Part shown: positions 20,361 to 28,699 of the stretch, in pieces
How positions within the stretch are numbered: position 1 is the first letter of the stretch
Layout of the letters: each line of letters starts with the position of its first letter
DNA from: Saccharomycopsis malanga
Taxonomy: Eukaryota > Ascomycota > Saccharomycetes > Ascoideales > Saccharomycopsidaceae
DNA length: 64,000 nucleotides
NCBI GenBank assembly: GCA_004014935.1
Contig: CP025326.1
Coordinates: 496,001 to 560,000 of the forward strand
Direction: 5' to 3'
The notes under the pieces: model-generated
Told to the model about the DNA's origin: nothing
Seen by the model: the letters and a program-made list of their open reading frames with translations, nothing else
Databases searched by the model: none
Translations under genes and position numbers: made by a program

Positions 20361-21545
20361 CAGTCCATAGACAAACCATTTCAAGGCATTGTATCTCTCA
20401 TAGATTACCCAATAACCATTATATGCGTGTTTATACACTTTGCAAAAACGTGGAATAATAATTGCGAATATATACTTATGAAAACTAAAGATACTCTGTC
20501 TTTTTAACAGAAATTTGCCTATATGCTTTACTATTGCCAAGTGGCCAAGTTGGTTAGGCCATGCGCCACACAAAATAGTGCAGAATAGTGCAGAATAATG
20601 CAGAAAATCAAGTGTGGCGTTCCTCACTTTAGGTCTTTGGACTCGATTCCCGCTGTTGAAGTTTTGGGATAATCATCAAATGTTTTATTGGATTAAATCT
20701 ATATATACAGCTTGTTGTAACTTGAAAAAACGTTCCTCCATACCCTGAATTTTTGTGCTATACTGCAGCACTTATTATAATAGAAAACAACAAAAGTTTG
20801 TAGAAATTTAGGATAAAATGGAAAATTGCCAATTTTTTTCAAAAAGTTGATTCTTTTAAATCATATTCTAGTGTCTTTACCGCTGTCCTAACCATACAAA
20901 AACTATATTTTCATACTCTCTAAAATGTAGAGAATTGTATTTTGTATTTTGTTTGGATACCGGGTGTTTATAAATTATTTAATAATGACAAACTATCATT
21001 TTGTCTAAAATAACACATAATCTGTCAACAACCGTGCTTTTCGCCACTCAAAGGGACTCCCTTTATTTCTTGACATTATTTCATGGTCTCTGTTTATTTT
21101 TAGGCTCATTTGAGCTTTTGTTAAGATTTTAAGGAGGTTTTATTCCAAAGAAATACAGATCTCAAGAGCTAAAAACGATGGGTTTTTATAGGCTTTCAGA
21201 GGAGCTTTATTTGATAACAACCATTATATATTATCCAACTAGCATATTAGCTATACATTGAATAATTTATGGTGCTCGGTAAAGCGTAATGTGCTTATGT
21301 ATAAGCTTTATATCTCGGATCAGGGGAGTCCGTTCTAAAAAACCGTTTCTTCCTATTCAAGTTGACGTTGCAAATTGTTTAATGTTTTTTTGTTTTTTCG
21401 CTGTTTAAGTTTCTGATTTGCTTTATAACATTCTTATTGATGTTGAATATTGACTGTAAATTAGTGATAAATTTTGGCTGTTTTTTGCCAATAATTTTAA
21501 GAGAAGTTTTAGTTTGGAGTGCAACGATATACCAATTGTATTATA
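20361..21545 (+). mobile_element. Family T tRNA-Thr-headed repeat, copy B (long form, most complete)
   Basis: Starts near CAGTCCATAGACAAACC. The tRNA-like part lies at about 20533-20665: GGCCAAGTTGGTTAGGCC, CGCCACAC, loop repeats AATAGTGCAG, GTGTGGCG, and B box GGACTCGATTCCCGC. The body runs through CTTATTATAATAGAAAACAA to GCTGTTTTTTGCCAATAATT, and similarity to copies A and E fades near 21545. A Pol III promoter inside a 1.2-kb non-coding unit with about 170 bp conserved upstream of the A box is unusual for a simple SINE. No protein-coding frame is conserved between copies apart from chance ORFs. Confidence 0.75.
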
Positions 21546-22483
21546 TAATCATAATGTATTAAAAGAGTTTTATTGTTGAAAGCCTTAATTAAGATGGCAA
21601 CACTGTATCAAAATAGGTATTAACGTAATCTCTTCAATGCACCTTAATAGATGATTTCGCATGTCATTTCTATAGCTTGTACAGAAGACAAGCTGCTCAA
21701 CATTTTATTTGATTTCTAGTCAATATTTTTGTTAATTATAAATTTGAATAGAGATACTGAGCTGGAAATGTAAGATATTATTATTAAAGCCGCTGGGCAG
21801 CATAGTTTAACAAATAGTACTTCCAAAAAAGAAAACTAGACTTAACAGGCTTGATTACAATCAATAGGACATGATTGGATTGTATTAAACTGTCAATATT
21901 ATTCCATTATATCAACTAGTTGGTAAAATTACAAGCAAAAAAAACCTGAACTGGTGATGTGATCCAAAACAGGTAATAGTACCATACAAATGGACCATGG
22001 TTTCTTATATATAATGTATACTAAGAGTATAATAAATCATCATAACCAAGAAAACTGCCATTTCCCGAGAGTCTCATAAATCAAAGTTTGAAAATTATGT
22101 CAACAAGTTGACTTTCAAAGAAGCCATTATATGGAAATTTGGACCAAAGTTTACTATCAATGATAAGCAGCCCATCAGATATTAAATAAGACAATAAGTA
22201 AAGGACATTTCTACTTTCTTTTAAAATTACTTAATTTTAGTACACCCCATATACGCAAATTATATATCAATAATGTTTAACCTCGAATTATATAGTATTA
22301 GTATTACTATTATAATTGCCTATACATGTAGGTCAATCAACACTCATAACCATCTTGACGCCGGGTAACGCGTTGATTTTAGGAGGATGAAAAATTTGGA
22401 AAATTGTTGGACAAAAAGTTTTAATGGGTATTAAAGAATTTTGAATACGAATGATTTGAGGTTTAGATTGTGAATAGCCGAAT
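21546..22483. other. Intergenic region, no gene seen
   Basis: About 940 bp of A+T-rich sequence between a family T copy and RML2. A short tRNA-like scrap (GCCGCTGGGCAGCATAGTTT near 21790) may be a decayed family S head. Nothing else is supported. Confidence 0.45.
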
Positions 22484-23647
22484 ATGATCAAGTTATTGGT
22501 GGCAGGAAGGATAACGGGGGTACCCCGGAATATTATAGAGCCGATTTCAAGGCGGTTTTTTGCGTCAGTTGTGGAGAAAAGCACGAAAGTAGGTAATTCT
22601 GTAGGCGAAAACAAAACAATCAATGTTCAGACAATTAAGATTATTCCAGACACGGCTGATTTCACGGAATTGGAAAAACAAGATCAGTTGATACAGAAAA
22701 GAAGAAAATTGTCGAAAGAACTTGTAAAACTCAAGAAATATAAGCCAGTATCGCCCGGTTTAAGATGGTATAGAGCACCAATCCATGAGTATTTATGGAA
22801 GGGCCGCCCGTTTAGGAGCTTAACCATTCCTAAAAAGCAGCATGGCGGAAGAAATCACTCTGGTAAGATCACCATTAGACACAGAGGCGGTGGACATAAA
22901 AGAAGAGTAAGATTATTGGATTTCAGTAGACAGGAGGCAGGTCCTACCGAGGTTTTGCGTATTGAATATGATCCTGGTAGAACCTCGCATATTGCATTGG
23001 TGAAGAACAAGTTGTCGGGGAATATTTCGTATATTTTGGCCACTGAAGGCTTGCGTGCCGGCGACATTATAGAATCGTATAGAGCAGGTATTCCAGACAA
23101 TTTGATGCAAGAAATGGGAGGGAAAGTGGATCCGGCCATTTTGTCTGCCAAGACTTGCCAAAAGGGCAACTGTTTGCCTATCAGTATGATTCCAATTGGG
23201 TCTATTGTTCACAATATAGGCATTTCCAAAGTCGGGCCAGGTAAATTCTGTAGGGCTGCTGGCTCATATGCCAGAATCATGCAAAAGTTGCCAGAGAAAA
23301 GTAGAGCTGTTATCAAATTGAAGTCTGGAGAGCATCGGTACGTTGCTCTCGATGCATGTGCCACATTGGGGATTGTTTCCAATGCAGACCATCAGCATTT
23401 GTCCTTAGGTAAAGCCGGGAGATCCAGATGGAGAGGTATCAGACCAACTGTTCGTGGTGTGGCCATGAATAAATGCGACCATCCTCACGGTGGTGGTAGA
23501 GGTAAGAAGAAGTCCCACAAGTTGTCCGTTTCTCCTTGGGGACAGTTGGCCAAAGGTTATAAAACCAGAAGAGGAAAGAACCAAAACCCTATGAAGGTCA
23601 AGGACAGACCGAGAGGTAAGGCTGGCAAAAGATTGGCCAGACAGTGA
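22484..23647 (+). CDS. RML2: Mitochondrial large-subunit ribosomal protein uL2m
   Basis: 387 residues. The N-terminus ([20 protein letters not shown], with Arg and no acidic residues until residue 19) fits a mitochondrial presequence. From about residue 120, the L2 fold is clear: [48 protein letters not shown], then [20 protein letters not shown] near the C-terminus. The NPHGGG-type loop, here DHPHGGG, belongs to the peptidyl-transferase-centre-proximal part of L2. The protein is part of the mitoribosome large subunit and needed for mitochondrial translation. The length matches yeast Rml2 (about 390). Confidence 0.97.
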   Translation: MIKLLVAGRITGVPRNIIEPISRRFFASVVEKSTKVGNSVGENKTINVQTIKIIPDTADFTELEKQDQLIQKRRKLSKELVKLKKYKPVSPGLRWYRAPIHEYLWKGRPFRSLTIPKKQHGGRNHSGKITIRHRGGGHKRRVRLLDFSRQEAGPTEVLRIEYDPGRTSHIALVKNKLSGNISYILATEGLRAGDIIESYRAGIPDNLMQEMGGKVDPAILSAKTCQKGNCLPISMIPIGSIVHNIGISKVGPGKFCRAAGSYARIMQKLPEKSRAVIKLKSGEHRYVALDACATLGIVSNADHQHLSLGKAGRSRWRGIRPTVRGVAMNKCDHPHGGGRGKKKSHKLSVSPWGQLAKGYKTRRGKNQNPMKVKDRPRGKAGKRLARQ

Positions 23648-23755
23648 AAGTGATTACATATACATATACATAGTATTAAGCTTGAACATAGTTGTTATTT
23701 GTATGGGTAGTATTGTAGATTGTTCAGGAGGAATAGGCATGGCAGTTATGAATGC

Positions 23756-24195
23756 CACTGAGCAGTGTGGCTCAATGGTTATAGTTTTCAAAGAAGAATA
23801 AAAGACCTAACAAAAGCATGGGTTCAATTCCCACACGAAAACTTTTTACAGTGCTGAGCAAGTAAGGCCAAAAAATGGGCACTTTCCAATTGAGTGAGAA
23901 GATTATGATTAGATTATGATTAAATTATGATTAAATTATGATTAAATTATGATTAAATTATGATTAAATTATGATTAAATTATGATTAAATTATGATTAG
24001 ATTATGATGGATTATGATTAGATTATGATTTGATTATGATAGATTATGATAGATTATGATAGATTATGATTAGATTATGATTAAATTATGATTAGATTAT
24101 GATAGATTATGATAGGTTATGATAAACAGATCATGGTTGTGTTTCCCAAAAGTCTTATGTACTGGGCTCGAAATATATGATATTAATATATTATA
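23756..24195 (+). mobile_element. Family S SINE-like element with VNTR insert, nearly complete
   Basis: Head: GTGTGGCTCAATGGTTATAG (A box), AGAATAAAAGACCTAACAAA, and B box GGGTTCAATTCCCAC. Body: ACAGTGCTGAGCAAG, AAAATGGGCACTTTCCAATT, GAGTGAGAAGATTATGATTA. An 11-bp VNTR (23899-24125) follows, then GTTGTGTTTCCCAAAAGTC, TATGTACTGGGCTCGAAATA and an ATT-like tail. The CGCGTATATACGAAACTGA part of the 3' end is deleted. This copy shows best how head, body and VNTR are arranged. Confidence 0.7.
23899..24125 (+). repeat. 11-bp VNTR inside the family S copy
   Basis: Roughly 19-20 units of ATTATGATTAA and variants (ATTATGATTAG, ATTATGATAG). The same unit, in low number and as ATTATGATCAG, appears at 32890-32910 and 33070-33125 next to other family S 3' ends. 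Confidence 0.85.
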
Positions 24196-24293
24196 ATAGA
24201 AAGTTAAACATAATGTTTTGAATTACAATCTCAACATAATACTATGAATTGAAATGGTTATAACTTTATGTAAAAATGGTAAAATTTAAAAGT

Positions 24294-24588
24294 TGCTGGC
24301 TAACACATTTAAAATAGCTCAAATAGAAAATAAGGTTTAAATTAAAACTATTTATTTCAATTTGGTAATATTGAAATAAAAAAGAAAAAGCCAGCTTTTC
24401 AAAAACGATATATTAAACTTTACACAGGATTTGCTCAGTTTATTAAAATGAGATACAAAAAAGCTGGCTAGCACATAGCATGAATAGGAAATCATGTTCA
24501 AATTCAAGACTATTTTTTCATTTCGGTACTACTCAAATTATGCCAACTTCTCAAAAACGATACCATAACTTTGATTTAACCCAGGATT
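24294..24588 (+). repeat. Diverged tandem duplication of about 165 bp, second unit cut by an insertion
   Basis: Unit 1 (about 24294-24460) and unit 2 (from 24461) both start GCTGGCTA(A/G)CACAT and share CATTTCGGTA/CAATTTGGTA, then TTCTCAAAAACGATA and TTTGATTTAACCCAGGATT. Unit 2 breaks off at ACCCAGGATT (24579-24588) and resumes at ACCCTGGATTTGCTCAGTTT (25654 on). The DNA in between is a composite family S/T insertion with a 10-bp target duplication. Confidence 0.65.
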
Positions 24589-24765
24589 ATAATAATCTTA
24601 TATTTCCAGCCCAGTACATATCAGTTTCGTATATACGCGCCATGTCTAAAGGGATTTGGTAAAGCCCAATAATGTCCATCATAGTATTCTCACCCCTGTT
24701 AATGCTAAGTCTTTTTTATCTTCTCCGAGAGCTCTGACACTGAGCTAAATGGCCAAATGGCCAAC
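24589..24765 (-). mobile_element. Family S SINE-like element, short form
   Basis: Minus strand: GGCCATTTGGCCATTTAGCT (head), CTCGGAGAAGATAAAAAAGA, GGACATTATTGGGCTTTACC, AAATCCCTTTAGACATGGCG, then TATACGAAACTGATATGTAC and an ATT tail at the left end. The B box and middle body are missing. It is fused at its head to the 3' end of family T copy C. Confidence 0.75.
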
Positions 24766-25620
24766 TCAAAGTTGATGGTAATAAAAGTTTTTTCAATGCG
24801 ACATCCCCTGAACCCAAGTATAAAGCTTATTAATAAGCACATCACGATTTACCTAGCTCATAAAGTATTAAATGTATAGTGAAATATGCTATTTTGAAAA
24901 TATCTTATGATTAATACCAAATACAATTACCCCTGAGAGGTGAAAAACACGATTTTTAACACATTATATGTTATTTTCGACAAACTGATACTTTCTCACT
25001 ATTAAATAAATTTTAAAAACCAAATATAAAACCAAATTACACAGAATAATGCTCTAGGATTTGGAGAGTATAGAAATACAGTTTTTGTATGGTTTGGTTT
25101 GCTGTAAAGACTCTAGAATATGGTTTAACAAAATCAACTTTTTGTCAAAATTGGAAAATTTCCGTTATATCAAATATTTATTTGAAAACTTGAGATTGTT
25201 TAGTGTAAATAGTACTTTAATAAAGCAGAAAATGTTAAAACTCTGGTGTACGTTTTTCAAATCAAAATAACCTGGATAGCATAGATTTAACTCAATAAAA
25301 CGTTTGATGATTATTTCAAAACGTCAACAGCGCGAATCGAGGACCAAAACCCCAAGTGAGGAACGCCACACTTGTTTTTCTGCACTGTTCTGCACTATTC
25401 TGCACTATTTTGTGTGGCGCATGGCCTAACCAACTTGGCCACCTGGCAATAGTAAGGTATATAACATATTTCTGTTGAAAAGAGATATATCTTTACCTTT
25501 CAAAAGTATATTTTTAATACGCCCATTTTTTGCCAAATGTACAGAAGCAGAGATGAAAGGATTATTGGGTAATTTACGAGAGATATTGCGCCTTTTATTA
25601 GTTTGTCGATGAGATCAGTA
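24766..25620 (-). mobile_element. Family T tRNA-Thr-headed repeat, copy C (short form)
   Basis: Sense strand minus, starting CTGATCTCATCGACAAACTA at 25620. The tRNA-like part at about 25325-25455 includes GCCAGGTGGCCAAGTTGG, CGCCACAC, GTGCAG repeats, GTGTGGCG and GGTCCTCGATTCGCGC. The body ends near TTTATTACCATCAACTTTGA. It is almost identical to copy D at 32001-32834, with only scattered single-base differences by eye, and their largest ORFs translate identically. The two are in opposite orientation. Confidence 0.78.
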
Positions 25621-25653
25621 TATTAATAATAATCTTATATTTCAAGCCCAGTA
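25621..25653 (-). mobile_element. Family S 3' tail fragment, 5' side of copy C
   Basis: Minus strand TACTGGGCTTGAAATATAAG followed by ATTATTATTAATA joins directly to the start of copy C. With the matching S tail at 24589, the whole composite is bounded at both ends by the same 3' tail. Confidence 0.65.
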
Positions 25654-25771
25654 ACCCTGGATTTGCTCAGTTTATTGAATAATGATTAACACATTCAAAG
25701 CAGTCTGAATAGAATCTCATCTTTTATTTAAGGTATCTTATATCAAGTTTAATTTTTTTTTTTTCATTTTG

Positions 25772-26045
25772 TTAATAGTAATAATAGTAATAATAGTAAT
25801 AATAGTAATAATAGTAATAATAGTAATAATATCATATATTTTGAGCCCAGTAAATATCAGTTTCGTATATACTCGCTATGTTTATTCCATTTGGAAAACA
25901 CAATCATGTCCCAGTCATCATAGTTTTCTCATTTAATAAACTGGAAAGTAAGCACTTTTGGCCTATGTCGTTTTCAGCCAGTTACACTTGTCTGTAAAGT
26001 CATGTTCGTGTTTAGAATGGAACTCGTGAGCCTGCCAGGTCTTTA
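25772..26045 (-). mobile_element. Family S SINE-like element, 5'-truncated
   Basis: Minus strand: AAAGACCTGGCAGGCTCACG, GAACATGACTTTACAGACAA, GTGTAACTGGCTG, body AAAAGTGCTTACTTTCCAGT, GGACATGATTGTGTTTTCC, then GAGTATATACGAAACTGATA, TTTACTGGGCTCAAAATATA and a tail of about seven ATTATT-ACT units (25772-25830). The B box is degraded (GAGTTCCATTCTA) and the A box is missing. Confidence 0.7.
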
Positions 26046-26527
26046 TCTTATATAATAAATCTAAGTTAACATGTCATGCCGATTTATTAATATCGAGTAA
26101 AAATCTATCATTGGAAATAAACTTCTATATGCTTCTAGTCCTATGGTTTGATTGATTAGATACATTAATCTCTTTATTTTATGTTTGATCTGCTTATTTT
26201 ATTTAACTAATTCTTATTGGTGTGACTTACCAGTTGTTACTCACAGCCACTTGTTTCGATAAGCTTACTACAGTATGGACTCGAACCTTGGATCACCCTT
26301 TAAACATCTCACTGTTCTAAGCACTATTTAAGACTTGATCGTTTTTATAATTGACTTTATTAGAGTTTGAAAAACAATTGGTAAGAAACACCTACTCTTT
26401 CTCGTTCATCTTTTTGCAAAGGCTCTAACCTTTCAATTGACAATTTACTAAACCCAATATACTTACCAAATCCACACTACAAAACACACACCCATTCATA
26501 AACGTTGACATATATTTATTAAAGCCA
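26046..26527. other. Intergenic 3' flank, no gene seen
   Basis: A+T-rich 480 bp. On the minus strand at about 26270-26300, AAGGTTCGAGTCC looks like a B box, but no matching A box, cloverleaf or family S/T body is present. Confidence 0.4.
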
Positions 26528-27217
26528 CTACAATGCTCTGGCAATTTCATTCAAAACCTCGATAGTTGAATTGTTTTCAAACTTACTAGTGCCAGCAGTC
26601 TTTTTACCAATTTTTCCCCAGCCGCTTTCCTGAGGCTTGTAAACCTGAATAACGTCTTGGTTACTTCTGTCTTTAGATTTCTGCAAATAATACTGGTATT
26701 TGCTGGAAAGATACTGTTGGACCTCTTCTGAATTAAAACTATTAATGTGGCCTCCGCCACTGGACTCTTTTCTCTGGTGGTTAAGAGCTGTAGACGACGG
26801 ATTGGAACTTACGCTGGCACTTAATGATACTGACGTGCTATTTTCAGACACATTGGATGCCATTGCATTTACAGAGGCCAAAGTAGAACTGGTGTCGGTT
26901 ATTTGTTCTTCTGGGGAAACTGGCTTGGGACTAGAATGTGTAGGAGAGGTTGCCTTTTTACCAGCAGGCGACCCATTGGTTGAGAAGCCGCGGGCAGCAG
27001 CAGCTGCCCATCCACCTCTGGAGACAACTGGCTTGGAAGCTTTTGACTCATTATTATTGGTTTCATTTTTCATGATATTACTTGCAATTGATTTGTTATG
27101 GGAATGCGAACGCGATTGCGACTGCGAATGGCTTCTAGAATGCGAATACAGATGTCCGCTTTTCTTTGAGTTTGAACGAGACTTTGTCTGGCTTCCAGTG
27201 CTACTAGAAAATGACAT
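26528..27217 (-). CDS. Pbp4-like protein (Pab1/Pbp1-associated)
   Basis: The frame opens at 27274, but the likely start is the ATG at 27217 (MSFSSSTGSQTKSRSNSK), giving 229 residues. The N-terminal half is Ser/Arg/His-rich. A GGWAAAAARGF motif, a long Ser/Thr/Pro linker and a conserved C-terminus follow (SFNSEEVQQYLSSKYQYYL, VIQVYKP, ESGWGKIGKK, TIEVLNEIARAL). The order GW-A-x-AAA, EEV-x-x-Y-(M/L), a short W-G segment and a helical (D/N)EIA-x-(V/A)L end matches what I recall of S. cerevisiae Pbp4. Pbp4 is a small disordered protein that associates with Pbp1 (ataxin-2) and Lsm12 in stress-granule RNP complexes. The match covers short motifs only, so the function is tentative. Confidence 0.55.
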   Translation of the reverse strand: MSFSSSTGSQTKSRSNSKKSGHLYSHSRSHSQSQSRSHSHNKSIASNIMKNETNNNESKASKPVVSRGGWAAAAARGFSTNGSPAGKKATSPTHSSPKPVSPEEQITDTSSTLASVNAMASNVSENSTSVSLSASVSSNPSSTALNHQRKESSGGGHINSFNSEEVQQYLSSKYQYYLQKSKDRSNQDVIQVYKPQESGWGKIGKKTAGTSKFENNSTIEVLNEIARAL

Positions 27218-27547
27218 GATTGCTATATACGGTATCCAAAATGCTATATGGTGAGAAAGATTAAAGTGCTGCACACTGGCTTAATAGAAGGATATTAAAA
27301 ATTAGTAGCCAAATTTTGAAAACAAAACTGGTCCTTTTAGTTTTTGAATATTTGACAACTGCTGTTGATTGTTGATATTATGAGTTGGTTATTGATTACA
27401 TCTCCATAACATTTTGCTCGATTTTTCAATGTCCGCGTGACTGGCGCATAAACGTGTCTGTAGATGCATATTGTTGCATGGGTGAGTAAAGAAATGAGTA
27501 AAGGTGGTTTTTGAATTGTTAGTTGGTGATTCATAAGAAGACTTGTC

Positions 27548-27626
27548 AAAACCATACAAGGAAACAAACCTTAGTCATTGAAAACCATACAAGGATACAA
27601 ACCTTATTTATTGAAAACCATACACT
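27548..27626 (+). repeat. 33-bp direct repeat, two and a half copies
   Basis: Units start AAAACCATACAAGGAAACAA at 27548, 27581 and 27614. The last partial unit borders the SINE-like pair, and ATTGAAAACCATACA recurs right after the pair (28272 on), so this repeat is the insertion target. Confidence 0.7.
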
Positions 27627-27807
27627 ACTGGGCCATTTGGCTCAGTGGTTCGTGCTCTCGAAGAAGAGAAAAAAGAGCTAACAGGAATATGGGTGAGCCA
27701 ACTATGATCAAAAGAACATGATTGGGCTTTTCCCCTTGGACATGGCGCGTATATACGAAACTGATATGTACTGGCTCGAAATATATGATATTATTATTAT
27801 TATTATA
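27627..27807 (+). mobile_element. Family S SINE-like element, short form with ATT tail
   Basis: Head CTGGGCCATTTGGCTCAGTG, GTGCTCTCGAAGAAGAGAAA, GAGCTAACAGGAATATGGGT, then CCAACTATGATCAAAAGAAC, ATGATTGGGCTTTTCCCCTT, GGCGCGTATATACGAAACTG and an (ATT)6 tail. The B box and middle body are deleted. A full-length copy follows directly in the tail. Confidence 0.8.
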
Positions 27808-28274
<467 letters not shown>

Positions 28275-28366
28275 GAAAACCATACAAACAATCATCATCA
28301 ACATATAGAAAAACCTATCCAATTACAATAGACATCATTTTACCACTCACTTGTAAGAGGCTTGCC

Positions 28367-28412
28367 ATGCACTATCATGCACTATCATGCACTATCATGC
28401 ACTATCATGCAC
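28367..28412 (+). repeat. 10-bp tandem repeat upstream of HSP104
   Basis: Four to five copies of ATGCACTATC end 11 bp before the heat-shock element. Confidence 0.85.
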
Positions 28413-28422
28413 AACCCGCATA

Positions 28423-28580
28423 TTCCAGAATGTTCGAGCAAAAATTGGTATTCTACAGAGTTCTGGCACTGACTAGCAAAGTCTCGATGTTTTTAGAGCT
28501 TACGAGAAGCCGAATATTCCATGAATTGTGGGGCGATGGTCTTAGTATCGATAGGAAGCGGGAAATTATATAAAGAGGGG
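28423..28580 (+). promoter_or_regulatory. HSP104 promoter: heat-shock elements, STRE and TATA
   Basis: TTCCAGAATGTTCGAG at 28423-28438 is a heat-shock element with correct 5-bp phasing (TTC, GAA, TTC, GA). A second, two-unit site GAA-TA-TTC lies at 28512-28519. A TATA box (ATTATATAAA) is at 28565-28574 and an AGGGG stress-response element at 28576-28580, about 120 bp before the ATG. This predicts Hsf1 and Msn2/4-type control. Function is inferred from consensus sequences. Confidence 0.75.
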
Positions 28581-28699
28581 GATATTTTGCCATTGATTAG
28601 GTCAATCTTTACATAGATAGTAAATACTGAATATCAAATATTAAATATCAAATATTAACATCAAATATCAACATCAAACATACACATCAAACATACACT

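Noticed and set aside
23899-24125. Possible CRISPR array
   Set aside because: The units are contiguous 11-bp tandem repeats without spacers, in a eukaryotic genome.
25061-25270. 69-codon ORF repeated identically at 32352-32561
   Set aside because: It is identical only because family T copies C and D are near-identical. It starts with TTG on the C copy, lies antisense to the element, and is not kept in copies A, B or E.
26262-26330. Possible tRNA gene on the minus strand
   Set aside because: Only a B-box-like AAGGTTCGAGTCC is present. The T-stem does not pair and there is no D arm.
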